A DNA stretch of 64,000 bases from Antedon mediterranea (GCF_964355755.1 NC_092673.1:4717001-4781000); one strand, 5' to 3'; counted from the stretch's first letter, positions 1 to 14,511 are shown. Notes: a model not told the origin generated them from the sequence alone. Numbers and translations: made by a program.

Positions 1-127
1 ACTCCTTTGGGTCACAACTTTTCATGTTTTAGCACACGGTCCTTCCTGATTTAGGGGACACATCTAGTGAGTACCGCAGATGTCACCTATAAGCTGGGGT
101 TCTACGTATTTATTGTTTATTGGATTT

Positions 128-210
128 TACGACAAAAATACATACAAAAAAAAAAAAAAAATACATAAAAAAAAAAAAAAAATACATACAAAAAAAAAAA
201 AAAATACATA
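128..210. repeat. A-rich microsatellite
   Basis: Runs of about 14 to 17 A are separated by short TACAT spacers, repeated three to four times. This is a simple low-complexity tract with no gene signal. Confidence 0.85.
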
Positions 211-3200
211 TCGAATTCAAATACAGTGAGGAGCTATGTGTACATCCAGATTAAAACCTGGCGCTTGTCGGCAGGAAGGGATTTCTGTAAAAATGCTTCA
301 TAATTTGTAAAACCTGTATTTTGACCATTTTTTAAATTTTTCAATAATATGTATAGACTAAAAAGTGCTTTTCCAGGTGTAGTAAGGGATGGGAAGTTGG
401 GGTGGAGATCCTGCGAGAGTGCATGCATTCGTACGTGCTAAATTAGTTGCGGTCTTTGCACTCTAGAACACGAGTACTAGAGTCTAACCGTTAGTTTTAT
501 ACAGCTAGCCTTACTGATTACAATCTAATTTGAAAGACAAGATCTCAACAGTGTCGGCAGCCTTTGATTTGTCAACCCTAGACGTGTAATACAATGTTCT
601 TTTAAAAATCTCGTCAAAATTATGAATTCTGACTCTTGTTGATTGCCATTATTAAAGTTAGTTTGATCTACGAATTAGAGATAAAAGAAAATGAAATTCG
701 CAGGGTTAATTGAGTTAGGGTACATGGTTCAAAAGGACCGGTTTTGTCAGTTTTTAATTAAGGTTGCATTGTATCGACTGAGGCCTAGTGATTTGTTAGT
801 TTACAAAAATATGAACCTTTAGTAACCTTAATATAAATAAATAAACAAATCTAACATTCAGTAAGTTTTAAACAAATAAACTAATATTGGCCAATTAAAC
901 CAATAAAGTATTAAGGCCTACTGAATGTTTAAGCAGTGATAAATAAATAGATCTACGAAGTTATTAAATAATTATTTCTCTATGTTTCAAGCTTCGAAAG
1001 AACTTTCTATCGTTGGTTCAAGAGAGTGAACTTGAGGGCGCCAAATAGCCATGACCTGATATTTCGACGGGATTGTGTTTTCAAACATTTAATTAATTTG
1101 ACAAAAATCATTTTATTTTATATTGTAATAAAATAAAAATGTTCCTGTTTATTTATAGAATAAAGAATATCAGATTGACTACGGTATATTTTGATTATTC
1201 GTTAATATTAATAAAAGAAAAATGTATGTTGACTAGCGGTATGGAAATAGTCATATTACAGTAATACATCATGATTTAGATGGTAGACTGTAACTGTAAT
1301 TATTAATAATAACGAAGTCTCATTTAACTAATAAAATTCTTTGAATCCTAAAGCATATTATTCAGTCATCATTATTTAAAGCCCCTTTTCGGTTTCCTCA
1401 AAATAAAGAATTTATAAAAGATGATTAATCAATTCAACCTATCAGAAAAACCTAAACATTTGCCTTGAAACATAAAACAAGCGAAGATTAGAATACGCGC
1501 AAATAAGATACGACTTGGTTAGCAGCAATACAACCGCCAACATTTTATGCCTTGAAAATAAAAGGATTTAACGTAAATAAGAATTTATGGAAAATGTGAT
1601 CCGGGTAATTTCGTTTGATTTGAAAAGGTATCCTAACAGGGTAAAAGAAAAAGAAGTGGACATTTACAGATAACATTTGATTGAATACATTACTTTGTTT
1701 TGTCACTGAAATTGTTATGAAGTAAAACTGATATATTATTTCTTTCTTTTTTACAGGATCACCTTAATTTCCGCCGTAAATCCTAGAGACGAGTCCACGA
1801 TTATAAGACAAAAAAAAAAACAACGTCATCAGGCGTTTATAATATTAATCGCTAATAATCACATCATTAATTGAATGTTCAATTTCGTTCTTCGATTTTG
1901 TTACATGTATTTAATTCTCAATTTCAATTGTTGATGGTGAAGCTTAAATGCTTAGAAGCGTTTCACCTAAACGTGAATGAAACAACTTGATGATAAATAG
2001 CCTATAGTTAACAGGCAATTTGAAAATCTCTTTCACAAAAACCATCGAAAATAACGAAATCAACAGTTAAGATAAGTTATCAACAATGAAAAACGGTTCA
2101 GAAGTCAGTTGCGAGTAAATTAATTATTCTTTCGATTTCCTTAATAACAAGTCAATTACGACGGATTTACTCGGTAGAATTTACTGGTGAACAATGTAGT
2201 TACATTAAGCGCTTTGAAACCTCTCGGCGGGCCTCTCGGCGAAATAAACGCAAATAAAAATTAATTATACAATCATGATATGGAGTTTCAAGATACCCAA
2301 TTTCCATTACTGTATGAATAATTGTATGAACAGTATCTCCATCTTTGGTAATATTGCTAATTAGGCCTATATTGTCGCTTTCGCAAATGATTGACCCCTC
2401 TCCCCATGTTGAATGTATTATTATTATGCAAATTGTATTACATTTTATATCGGTAAACGATATTTAATGCAGAGAAAACGCAAAACGCAATACATTTCAT
2501 ATTTTAAACAACAATGTATTCATTTTTTAAAGTGTTTTATTTTTTTTATCATCATCTTTTAAACTTTGTTTAAATTAATACTCTATGTATTTTATATATT
2601 GCAATATCCAATGACACTAGCTTTGAAAATCTAGCTTTTTGAACCATCAATTCTTGACGCTGATATTATTTTTTTTCTCTTTTGTGGCGTTAACCACTAT
2701 TTTATTCATTTCATTCTCAAATGATCAATACAATGATTTTACACTTCATCCAAATATAATATTCCTTTGTTATTCTGATTTTTTTTCAGTCATTTTCTTG
2801 TACTTTCTTTTATCTTTTATACGATTTGAGGATATTATGGTATTAAAAATTAGCGTTAATTTTATTTTAATTAAATCAAAAACACAGTTAATTAAATATA
2901 TACCGTTTAATTAAAAAAACTAAATTGGTTGTTTCAGTATAGGCCTATCAATTAATGTTTTAAAATGTTCTTATGCATGTAAATTGATATTAATAATTAA
3001 GCTTAATTAATAATAATATTAATTAAGATTATAATTAAAAATGTTATTGTTTTTTCAAACCAAATTAATGATTATTTCAATATTTGCGATTCAACCTCGA
3101 CAAAATAAAATTAAAGTTCACATTTAAAAATAAATTTAACAAGATTAAATTAATTTAAATCCAAAAAGTTTGAATATAAGAAAACGTGGATACGATTAAA

Positions 3201-5285
3201 CTTATATCTATCTTGGCAACATGTTTGTAGATGATATGACCTATATTATTATTACCCTTCCATATTTTGGCTAAATGTTAAATTATTTTCACAATTAAGT
3301 CGATAAGAGTTCAATAATCATGGAGTTGTATGTGATATGTCAATAAGAAAAATATATAATTTATTTAAATTCAATGACCGTTGGCTCATTGACTTTCAAA
3401 TGAACTTAATCAACGAATTCAAGATATAATCTTAGAGATAGTATTTTAAGTGTATATTTAAGTGGATTGAGAAAACAACTCAAAATGTTTAATTGTGTTA
3501 ATACTAGAGAAGTTTCAATACGTACAAAGTTAACAATGGATGTAGGCCAGTTTAAATCACATTAGGAACTGTGGATTAAAAAAATAATAATTTCAGATAT
3601 CATAATTGCGTTAACGTACTGCAATTATACAATATTATAACCTCTATTAAGGGACACATTTGGGACCCAACAAAGTGTCCCCTACATAGGAGTTGGCATT
3701 GTTGATGAAACGGAGATCAAAGGGTGTATCTGTGGCTGCGACATTATGGTTAAAAGATAACGTTTCGCCTTGTTTACTGAGAAAGTGTGTCCCCTGAATA
3801 GGTTAATCATTTTTTAAAACTTTTATTTTTTTTAATGAAATTTACGAGGCCGGCCCAGTACGAATGATTAGAAACCTGTCCATATACGTACTGATATTCT
3901 AAAAGCAAAATATTAATACATAAATACTTGGAAATAAAATCCCGTAAATTGGACTTAAGTGCATACTTAGCCGTAGGAAGCAAATACACCCTCTGCATAA
4001 ATATTAATTGTAATATAATTCTGAAATCTAATGTAAAAGATGATTATGAGTATTATATATATAAATATATATGATTTTCGCTAGGCCTACATTTCTACTG
4101 TATAACTGACCTACTAACGCCGACCAGAAGACACCAACCCCTGACTCTTGTGTGTTTCGACCATGTACGGTCAATTTATTGTTATGCTTTATATATAAGG
4201 TATCATTCGATTAGAAACTTTGTACAGAATAATTGAATCATTCCTTCGGAAAATGCTTCTTTCAAACGCATTTATATAAAAGACCCAATTTTAGACCTTG
4301 TCAGATCACCACCAATTAATGTTAAATTGTGATATACGGTCCAATTAGAATTGAGGTATTTAATTTTGTAACATAATCTCTTCTATATATATAGATTTGC
4401 GGATTTGAATCTTGTAAGATAAAGTTAAATATTACGTGATTATTTTTGAATTATATCTTTAATTTAAGTTGTCGTTAAAATCCGTTAAGGTTGATATAAC
4501 CCACGTTTTCTGATATTTTTTTATTTTGCCAAGATATTCATGAACTTTAGCCTATAAAAAATAGGCTACAAAGGCAGTTATTTACCTATACCCGTCACCT
4601 TTAATATTATTAAAACAATAATTAACATTGTACTATATTCCAAGTGGTTCTAAATGTGTTTATCTAAGACGACTTTAAACCGTTCTATTGCAAGAGCATT
4701 TATCATAAAAATACTAATTTCAGTATTTTCGTTAGTTGTTTTGAGTTCATGCTGCTGTATTGATAGGTCTAAGATGGCAAAACAAATTCCATTGTAAAGA
4801 CAGTGATATTTCGAGTTGTTTGTTTGGCCTTTTGCAAACTTTTTAAATCTATCATTAACAAAAAAACACAATATTTATTTTAGAGTATTTTACACAGGAT
4901 ACATATTATTATCTATTGGAAGTCAATTCCGTTATTATATAAATTCGTATGATTGATTTGAGATTTATTGACAATAAAAGCTTAAAATGATATATATGTG
5001 AAAACAAAAATTGTATATAAATACGAAAAAAGTAAAAAAAAAAAAAATTGAATTCTAAAGATGCTACGTTAAAATAACAATTTAGCATTGTTTGCTAAAA
5101 CACCGGTGTGTTCTTTTAACTGAAAAAAAAAACAAACATTGTTTGATTCATCGTGTTAACGGTATAGGTCTTGTTTTTTTTGCATGGAAAACGTTTTAAA
5201 AAAAAATCTTGTCCGGGCCGTGGTCTTTAACTTAATGAATGGCGTTATTAGTTATTAACAGTATTCATTGTCGTAGGCGCTTAAG
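211..5285. other. AT-rich non-coding stretch
   Basis: No open frame here resembles a conserved protein or is bounded by convincing splice sites. The short frames at 2639-2914 and 4650-4871 have AT-driven composition only. A GGGACACATTTGGG-type motif at 3652-3800 recurs at 8822-8860 and 8926-8960 and, more diverged, near 25,170 and 49,060, so it is probably an old interspersed repeat. Confidence 0.6.
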
Positions 5286-5291
5286 TAACAA

Positions 5292-5492
5292 AGCTTGGTT
5301 CTCACTAGCACCGTAACGCAATCTACGCAACGTAAGAAAATGCCCTTCCACTAATTGTGTTTTCCCCCGCCTGCGTGAAGTCAACCCTACGATGTTTGAG
5401 CACTGTTGCGTCGTCGGTTCCCACTTGTGATTACGCAATACAGCACTTTGCGTCGATACGTCGCTGCGTTGCGTTCTAGTGGGAACCAGGCT
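5292..5492 (+). mobile_element. MITE-like element, GGTTCCCACTAG family, copy 1
   Basis: A non-coding element of about 200 bp whose ends are inverted repeats (AGCTTGGTTCTCACTAG on the left, CTAGTGGGAACCAGGCT on the right). Its interior matches the reverse complement of the neighbouring element at 5630-5846. It has no coding capacity. Other members or fragments lie near 36,424, 56,345 and 63,680. Confidence 0.75.
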
Positions 5493-5629
5493 TTAGAGGC
5501 ATGGTGCGAACTTAAGAGTTTCACCTCCCCACAAAGTTTGGACGGATAAAAAACATGGACCGACCAACATTTTTTTTCTCTACAAGTACAATTCTATTCT
5601 CTCCCTGCCCAGTAAAGTGCTAAGCCTAA

Positions 5630-5846
5630 AGCGTGGTTCCCACTAGAACGCAACGCAACGTAACGCAGCGACGTATCGACGCAAAGTGTTATATTGCGTA
5701 ATCACAAGTGGGAACCGACGATGCAATAGTGCTGCAAACATCGTAGGTTTGATTTCACGCAGGCGGGGGCAAACACAATTATTAGAAGGGCATTTTCTTA
5801 CGTTGCGTAGATTGCGTTACGTTGCGTCGCTAGTGGGAACCACGCT
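5630..5846 (-). mobile_element. MITE-like element, GGTTCCCACTAG family, copy 2 (inverted)
   Basis: A 217-bp element with terminal inverted repeats AGCGTGGTTCCCACTAG and CTAGTGGGAACCACGCT, flanked on both sides by TAA (5627-5629 and 5847-5849). A 3-bp TWA target duplication is typical of PIF/Harbinger elements. It lies in the opposite orientation to the copy at 5292-5492, so the pair can fold into a long hairpin with a loop of about 135 bases. Confidence 0.78.
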
Positions 5847-5849
5847 TAA

Positions 5850-6808
5850 ACGGTGTGTTATATAGCCTACACAATAATCTGTTCCTTCTCCTATGTTATT
5901 AACATCACCGTACCGTTAAAGTTCTTTCTTGTATAAAATACAATATACTCCAAGGGTATACGTTAGTTCTCATCTATCTTCATCGGTTCTTTACAGATCT
6001 ACTTACTGAATTCAGAAATCTACGACCTGATAATTGGCTTTACCGAGATCTCTTTAGGCGATTATTAAACTAATCGGTTGTTTCTTTGTGTCGATTTTCC
6101 ATTGTATTGTTGTATTTTATCTGAAATAAATGTATTTAATGTGTTCTATTGTGTTGCAATCGTGTTCGAAGAGTTATAAATTCACTCCATTGATATATAT
6201 TGCCGTTGTGAGTGTGTCGCTATACCAATTAGTTACTTACATTTACTAAGAGAGAAAAAAAATCAATCTTCGCGCGGTAAAAGAAAAATGGAGAAGGAAA
6301 ATGATTTTGTATTTTACCGTGAGTCTTCATCCTCGCGCTTAGATGTAGTCACTGATCGCGTTGTAAAAATTCATGATATTATTTCTATAGTTATTTAAGT
6401 GCTTTAAATATGCAGATTGCTGTAGGCTTAGTACTAATATAGGTTTTATATACGTAGCAGTCGAATCTAAACGGTATAAACGGTAAAATTTATTCTTTTG
6501 ATTGCCTCATATCCACAGCAAACAAAAGTTGCATATTCTTAATAATGTTGTCTGATTCTAACGATAATGAAGTCAATGACTGTCAAAAATGATTAGGATT
6601 CTTAAAAACATTATACATCGGGTAGTATAGCTCAAAGCCAAAGCATTAATTCGTAACTAATAGTCTGTCAGTCGTTGAATATCGTTTGCATCGAGAGAAG
6701 AGTTGGCTTCGGGGAACGATCAATACTCAATACGTATAGTACGCTTCGTAAGGCTCGTTTGAATACATGATTTATTTCAAATTAAACGCTCAAACATAAC
6801 GCTTATTT
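5850..6808. other. Non-coding stretch
   Basis: AT-rich sequence with no recognisable exon, RNA gene or repeat. Confidence 0.5.
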
Positions 6809-7310
6809 AACTATGGAACGCCGTTACGTTTATTCCAATAATACACAAACGGCGTTTCATAACTGTGTGTTTCGATCAACTATGGAACGCCGTTTACGTT
6901 TGTACCAACAATACACAAACGGCGTTTCATAACTGTGTGTTTCGGTCAACTATGGAACGCAGTTTAGGTTTGTTCCAACAACACACAAACGGCCTTTCAT
7001 AACTGTGTGTTTCTGTAAATAACAGAACGCCGTTTTTAAAAAGTTTAAATTCGGATGAGAAGATCAAACATGATTTTATGTTTTTTCGTTACATTTAATC
7101 ATTTCTAAAATGACCGCAATGAAAAACATAACGCTCATTTGACTATGGAACGTAGTTTACGTTTGTTCCAACTTACACAAACGTCGTTTCATAACCGTGT
7201 GTTTCGGTCAAATATGGAACGCCGTTTACGTTTGTTTCAGCAATACACAAACGGCGTTTCATAACTGCGTGTTTCTGTAAACTACGGAACGCCATTTTTA
7301 AGTTTAAATT
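6809..7310. repeat. Tandem array of 70-bp palindromic units
   Basis: Units of about 70 bp begin near 6811, 6880 and 6950. Each opens with TATGGAACGCCGTTTACG and closes with AAACGGCGTTTCATA, so it can form its own hairpin. A second block (7143-7290) follows a spacer (7035-7142) that recurs after the block (about 7298-7390), so the array was itself duplicated. The opening motif is the same as the termini of the foldback element at 22,548-23,342. Confidence 0.8.
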
Positions 7311-9884
7311 GGGATGACAAGATCAACATGATTTTACTTTTTTTCGTTTCATTTAATCGTTTTTAAAACAACCGCAATGGAAAACAATTTTATTTTAACA
7401 GTAAAGAAAATGTGATTACTAAATAAAAGCAATACAAAATAAACAATTTCAATGAAAAAGGACCGCCTTTCCCTCTTTTATCACAAATCGTAGGTTTGTG
7501 ATAACATTCTTTTGCCGACTAGGACTTGCTAGTTTTCCTTATTATAAATAAATAATTAAATATATCTGATGATGTTAACCGAGAATATTGATCTCTAAAT
7601 AATAGGCCTACAACATCACGAATTTATACGAAACCAACAAAATGATATTTGTACCCATTAATACTTATGAGTGATGCTGAAACGAAGTCTCGCTTGAAAT
7701 CGCTTCGTAAGTAATGAAGATTGGTAAAGAAAAATATAATTTAAAAACACAAAGCGCTAATGATGCCATCTATCTTACAGATTTAATTCGTATTTATCTA
7801 ACGCCATTGTATTTCCTTAATAATTTCAAATAATCGTTAGTAATCTTATTGAAAACCATACGGCAAAATACGTCTCTTCAGGCGCGCAGTAAACGAATGA
7901 TATATGATATCAAAAGCTAAACTTGTTTTCTAATTCGACGTTAGATATCTTATACAACGAAACAATCAAAACGCACTGAAGTTTAAGGGCTTTCAAGATT
8001 GTTATTAATTTTCTTATTAAACATTCGTAGAGTGTTCTATAATTTGACGATATCAAAGCCTTAAGCGCCTAGCTTTAAAAGAAAATAAAGCACTCACTCA
8101 AAAGGCTAATGAAAAGAGATTAGATACTGGTAAACACTAAAAGGGTCGCTAGTCACAGTTCCTTAAAGGTATATATATAAGAGCATGCTACGCGGTGCTA
8201 CATCTTTAAGCGAATTTCCGGCTCAATATAACAAAGAGATGATGGCTTATTTCTTAGTAGATTGAGTCTTGATTTTCTATTTGGACATTTCAGACAACCA
8301 ATTAAGTTGTCTTAAACAATTTAAATATGGATCTACAATTTGATTATATTGCCTTTTAGAAGCAGTATTACGATTCTATTACATTCACTAAAATTGCCAT
8401 TGCAATTCATCAATAAACCGCGCAGTAGATGGTAATGAATATATTCGTTCGAAAGATGATGTTTTCGCAAGTAGGTTAAAATCGTGCTTTTTAAATATGG
8501 GTTTGCATTAACTTGCTCTATCAACTGACATTAGTAATATTTAAATAATCAAACTAAATCACTCTCCTTTTTTGCGGCGATTAGATTGTAAAATGATACT
8601 AAGTTGTCATTATATTTTTTTTTGATTTATCTCTTTCTTCTTCTCTCCTTATAAGTAAATTTCGATAAATCCATCAACGGTTCTATTTGTTTGAATCATA
8701 TATACATATTACATACATTAAAAAAATACATATATAGTCTAATCATAGATTTAATAGTCAACACAAACAACTAAATATATAGTTACATCGTGAACATATA
8801 AAAATACAGTGCTCTATTAATGGGACATATTTGGGCCACACTGTCCCCTTATATTGTCCGACATCCGATTCCTCCACTTGAACTTACTAAGGTAAGAATT
8901 TAAAAATACAGTTGAACCCCTATTAAAGGGACACCTTTGGGCCAAAATGTACCCTTAATTTTTTGATTTCATAAATTTGTTCATTCAAATTCATTCATTT
9001 GTTCGATTCACGCCTTAAACATTTTCATTGGTGATTGTATCGGCTCATTATAAATGTTTAAAAATAATTACTATCATAAATATTATTATTGTAAAACATA
9101 GTGTACGATTTCTAGATTGGAAAAATTCTTCTTTTAATATAGTAGTTTAAATCGTTTTTTAAAAATATATTGTTATATTGTGATTTAATCTTAATGTTTT
9201 AATTTTTAAAATTAATTTTACATCAAAGGAGATCGAATGAAAACAAAATGTTGGAATGCTTTTTGTTTTATTTATAAACCAGTTCTACGTGTTTTCCTTA
9301 TTTGTATATATCATATCATATGTTGATAAGGATCACAGTACTACGGTAGAGGATTGTAAACACTCACGAAAGGTATTTAAACGTGTAGTAATCACTGAAT
9401 GATAGGCAATCGATTTCATTATTATTCCAATATAGCGTGTGATTAAACTGTATAATAAACTCTCTGCATTAATCGTGTTTAAAGAGCAAATCTCTAAACT
9501 TGGTTTTTACTCAATCGCATGCATTTTAATTTCTAAATCTCCCTAATTGGATTAGTTTATAAAACATCAATTCCATTCTGTAATTGAGGAATCACTTATT
9601 CAATGTGAATAAAATATTAGAACAAACTATGTGAACGTGTGCTTTGGAAACAGCTTCAATATAATCTGCATATTTAAATAAAATAATAATGTCAATATAC
9701 AGTGAGCCAATACTAGTTGACAATTACATAAAGATATATTGTCCCCATAAAAAAACACCATTTTTTAATGTCACATAATGTTGACCAATAAATATTATAT
9801 AATATAATATATTAACTATGTTCGATTATTCATTTGAAATTGTTTATGGCATGCTGATCAATATTTTATCCTATATACACTATA
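7311..9884. other. Non-coding stretch
   Basis: AT-rich DNA. The 63-codon frame at 8333-8524 has no recognisable motif. Two copies of the GGGACAC-type repeat fragment lie at 8822-8860 and 8926-8960. Nothing else was seen. Confidence 0.5.
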
Positions 9885-9990
9885 ACTATGTTTATGTTGT
9901 ATTGTTTTATGTTTTAAACCTGTTAGTGGCGGTAATTATCGCTGTTGGTTTTGATTGAATAAAATAAAATAAAATAAAATAAAATAAATA
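9885..9990 (+). mobile_element. 3' end of a non-LTR element with (AAATA)n tail
   Basis: The segment ends in GGCGGTAATTATCGCTGTTG, a short linker and five AAATA-type repeats. The same module occurs in reverse orientation at 43,658-43,730, where its tail reads TATTTTATTTT. A shared 3' end with a short tandem tail indicates a 5'-truncated LINE or its SINE partner. Confidence 0.65.
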
Positions 9991-10283
9991 CAAATTATCT
10001 ATACTGATAGTTCACTTCAATAAAAAATTGACCCGGAAAAAAATCTTTTTTTTTTAGAAAATAAATTTATTAAAACTACAAAATTTAAAGTTTGATTTTT
10101 ATTCTTTATTTTGAATTTGGGGACAAAGCCATTAGACTAAGACATGCACAACATAATATCAAACACACGGTGTTTGGACACAAAAAAAAAACCGAGCTCG
10201 TAGCGGATGATCCTGAAACATTGAGACTGTAAAAGTTGAAAATAATGAAATGTGGAAAAGGCAAAAAAAACAAAAACAACTAA

Positions 10284-10432
10284 AGCTCTGTCTACACTGT
10301 CAAAATTTATGTGACAAAAAAAAGGGGGATGTGGTAGTGATACAAATATGGTAGTGATATGACATCATCATGTCCATATATGGACACATCACATTTTTTT
10401 GTCACATAAAGTTTGATAGGCTAGACAGAGCT
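10284..10432. mobile_element. MITE, AGCTCTGTCTACACT family, copy 1
   Basis: A 149-bp element with terminal inverted repeats beginning AGCTCTGTCTACACT and a TAA duplication on both sides (10281-10283 and 10433-10435). The interior carries GTGACAAAAA and ATGACATCATCATG motifs shared by at least six other copies in this window. No coding capacity. Confidence 0.85.
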
Positions 10433-10684
10433 TAAACCTACCTCTACAGTGAGAGACGAGCAACTATATTATAATCTTTAAATCTCAAAGAGAGGGAGGG
10501 GGTCAGAATCCGATTTCTAGTCTAGTCTAAGTGCCATGTATTTCGGATAATAATAATAATAGACTAACATTTATGTGGTTCTTGAAATGATTCTCGATTT
10601 TGACCCGAACTATAATATTCAAGTATTAAGATGAAAATTGAATTCTAGAAATAATAACCATTTTCTTTTATTTTAGAAATGCCC

Positions 10685-10890
10685 CCACACAAGAAACGTA
10701 CCGGTAAGTTTAGTCTGGGCTCCAGACGGAGTTTTTTCTTAATATTAGTAAAAATATAAATATTTTTGCACATATGGCGTTTCATACGTGTATTACTTGA
10801 TTTTGGATACTCCGTCTGGGGAAACACGCAAAAGTCACGTGGTTTGACACCAAGAATTCTTGGTGCATAGATTATCCGGTTGACTAGTTT
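10685..10890. repeat. Interspersed repeat with AGTCTGGGCTCCAGACGGAG end
   Basis: Contains two facing CCGTCTGG-type motifs about 100 bp apart and an ACGCCATATG/CATACG core. A related copy in inverted orientation lies at about 62,985-63,058, inside the second Skeletor-like gene. The 84-codon frame on the minus strand here is incidental. Confidence 0.55.
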
Positions 10891-10899
10891 CAACTGCAT

Positions 10900-13800
10900 G
10901 CGATTGGCTACTCACTCGTACACAGTTTTAATATTCATGTTTCAGAATTTCAAAGACTCAACAACTAAGAAGGTACGCATGCGCTATGTTACGTTTAGAC
11001 AATGTGTACTTGGGTACATTAATGAAAGTTTCTGAAGGCTAGAAATGATTTTATACCGTATGCCTAGTAGTAGTCTGGTAAAAATTTGATGGGATTTTTC
11101 CCAAGAAAACTCGTCTTGCTTCTCCGCAAATCAAACATTGAATGGATCATTTAATATTACGCGGAGATAATTTGATTTAATTCCCACCCAGACCCTGTCC
11201 TGTTCTGTGTAGTGTAGCCCTGTCTGTTGTGTGTGAATCCTGTTGTGTGCCGGTGGTGGTATGTAGGCCTACCTTATTGGCGTTTTATTTGGCAGGTCAT
11301 ACGTGCGAGTTAAGTAGGACCTACGAAGGAGGCCTAGGCTAAGGACTAAACAATTAATAAACAAAACAAATTGGCAACACGATTTCATATTTCAACAGTC
11401 TCGATCGTACATTCAGCACTGTACGTACTCGATCTTTTTCATTTTGAAACAAAATGATCATTGGTTGATTCGAAAATCCATATTTACATACCGCCCGCCC
11501 CATATAGCCAAATACGGTATGATAACCTACGTCATTCTTATCGGATGTTTGCGGTCTGCAAATCGATTTCTATACGTGTTTCACAAGTCTGTATTTTCAG
11601 ACAAAAATCGCGGCCGAAATAAAACAAATAAATAAAAAACAATACAGACTTGGGGCAAGTCTACGGTAAGTTATAACGGTATATGGAAAGTTACATCCCA
11701 CGATAAAATGTGATCGACGAAATAAGCTGCTGCTAGAACTAAGGGATTATAATAGCTGAGATAAACCACGAGTAATAATGGTGACTCTAGATAAACAACA
11801 AATAAATAAAAACTGCTAGTTTTTAGACACTAAGGAATTCCAGGCAAATAATATTACAGTATAGATATATGCATGGGGACGCCCCATAGAATCTAATTCC
11901 GTAACGGAACGGATTAGTGACGTGATATCAACGCGTAGAAACACATGTCTGAAATGAAAATACCTAAAATATGCATTTAAGCGACATATCAAAGACACCG
12001 ATAAATTGACAGTGATGACGAACTAACTTAGGTACTTGATGTGTACTCCGCAGTAGGTGACTTTTGAAAGAGGATAAGAGAGGAAGTGACGGTAACCAAA
12101 CATCGGTATACACCACAGTAATACAATTCAATGTCAATTTTAATAAACATAAAACAATTTCATCATGTGATTTATAATGTCGATAACTATAATGTCGATA
12201 ACTATACTGCTTTTAGTTTTTTGTTAAGCCATGGTGATTTAAAAAAAAAAGAAAATGGCACTCATCGGAGCAATAGGCCTACTCCTGAACGTTTAGGCTG
12301 CATGGTTGGAGGTTGAAAGTGTTATCCAATTTGGAAAGATTAATCGAAATGGGACAAGACAAGATATTACAAAAAGAAGACTTTTCCTAAAGGGTGACGG
12401 TGTTCGAACTCAAACATCACTTATTATATTGAGTTTTAATTAACAATAACAATAATCATAATAACAATAATTATAATAATAAAAAAAAAATAACTACAAC
12501 TGTAGTAATGACTATAACTTTTTATGTGTTTAAATTTTAAATGTAAATATGTATATGTTTGTATGATGTAGTATGTTTAAGCGGATATTAGCCCTTGATG
12601 GCATTTGCAGCAATAAAGAAATTGAATTGAATTGAAGATGAAATGTGAAAACATAACCAAAGATCTTATATAAGATCTTTGACGTAACTTAACGTTAAAT
12701 ATAGAGGGCGATATGGAACTATTTGTAATAGTCAGAGTATGAAGTTTCTATCGACAATGATTCACGTATCTTATCAATTTTATAACATTAAAAAAGTGGG
12801 ATGCAATATATTTGATATAGGCTACATGCATTTGAATAAATTTTACATTCTAGATGAGGCGCGCCTACAATATTGATTTTTATATTTTGAATTTGCATAT
12901 GCTATAGTTTTGTTGCTGTATGTCGTCCTCATCGTTGAGAGCTAGGCTATGACATGACCTGACAATTGGGAAATCCCCTACTTTTTAGCGTCCTTCTCGT
13001 GACAACGGATACGTGTTTTTCAAGGTAAAAAGTGTGTGCTAATATTATCGCTTAATTTCCATATTTCAGAAGATTAAATCTACATACATATTTTGAATGA
13101 TAACATTTTGACAGACAAAAAGCCTAGGCCTACACACTCACTGTCATTAGAGGATCTCTTACTCTATATTACCCTCTCAAGTCTGTCTGGTACGTAGCCA
13201 GCTAGTTACTGTAGTAAAGAGTAGAGGCCTGCTGGTGTAGACACAAAAGGCTTATAACAGAGGCATAGGCCTACTACTACGCTGTACGCCTACCACCATG
13301 CACTTATTGAATAAGCCTACAGACAGTAGATAATAGTTAAGACGGACAGCAATCGTCTAAATGCTAAGAATTGCATTGACTCTTGGACTTTAGACAGATA
13401 ACGTTGCCTAGGCACATGTTTATAATAGTATGATTTACATCTAAATTGGTTAGTCATTACCTTACCGTATTCTGTGCATGATGTTCCCTCGTAAAAGTGC
13501 GGTAACTTGCTCGTTGTCTGATTGTCCTTGACGTAATAGGTAAGAGACAATGGCCTGGCAATTATATTTTAAAAATATTTTTGTCCAACCTGACCCACTC
13601 AATTAAAACAATTCAATATTTTCAACCAACTCAAATATAACTGTCATTCAAACTGTAAGATTTGTTTTTTTTTTGTGACGACTACAGTTATGTACAGTAT
13701 ATTCTAAATTTAAATTTTCTATGTATGGTGCATATATTTATTAGTACAGGTATTCATTAAATATAAACATTTACATATTGGTGAAATGAATGTGATTTTG

Positions 13801-14510
13801 TAAACAAAAGTTTTAAAATTAGCTTTTAATATTCTAAATTTAAATTTTCAAGCTATATGTATGGTTTATAAAATAAATATGCATATATTTATTAGTTCAG
13901 GTATTCAATAAATATAAACATTTACAAACATAAAGGTTGTAATGAACATATTGGTGAATGTGATTTTGTAAACAAAAGTTTTCAAATTAGTTTTTAAAAT
14001 GAGTTTGAACGAAAATTCAAGAGTAAGTCGCCCAAATTTATACAATTATTATCAGTACTTACCGTAAATATTCTAATTGAAACCCTAGGTTATTATTCTT
14101 TGATTGTTTTTTTAGGGTGGGTTATTAATGCATTTTAAAAGTCTAGGCCTAAATATTCTCTAGCCTAATTATTTACACACTAGACACCCGGGCTTGTTGG
14201 GTGGAAGATTGACTAACCCAGAGCAGTTTTAACTAGACATTGTACGCCGGACTAGTGAAATATCGAGCCCTGTTAAGTCCTATTAGAGTAGTGGGTTACG
14301 ATTACTAATCTTAAATTAGGCACCTGAAAATAGTAACCCACCCACAACTTTTCCGGTTAGCAACTCATCAAAATAATAAAACTGTAGGAATAAACAAATT
14401 TAGTTGAACTCTAACTTTGTTTTATAAACTCAAAAACATTCAATCCTCCCTCACTCCCGAATGTATTATCTCCTTATTTTCAAAATGCGGCTGCATCATA
14501 CTATTTGAAG
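10900..14510. other. Non-coding stretch upstream of the Deltex-like gene
   Basis: No exon could be supported. A retroelement-like 3' end with an ATTGAATTGAATTGAAG tail lies at about 12,560-12,640. A diverged tandem duplication of about 140 bp occurs at 13,701-13,830 and 13,831-14,010, recognisable by the shared phrase GATTTTGTAAACAAAAGTTT. Confidence 0.55.
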
Positions 14511-14511
14511 A

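Noticed and set aside
2639-2914. 91-codon frame with hydrophobic composition
   Set aside because: Phe/Ile/Leu richness follows from T-rich DNA; no signal peptide pattern, splice context or similarity recognised.
6809-7310. CRISPR-like spaced repeats
   Set aside because: Units are contiguous palindromic repeats without unique spacers, in a eukaryotic genome.
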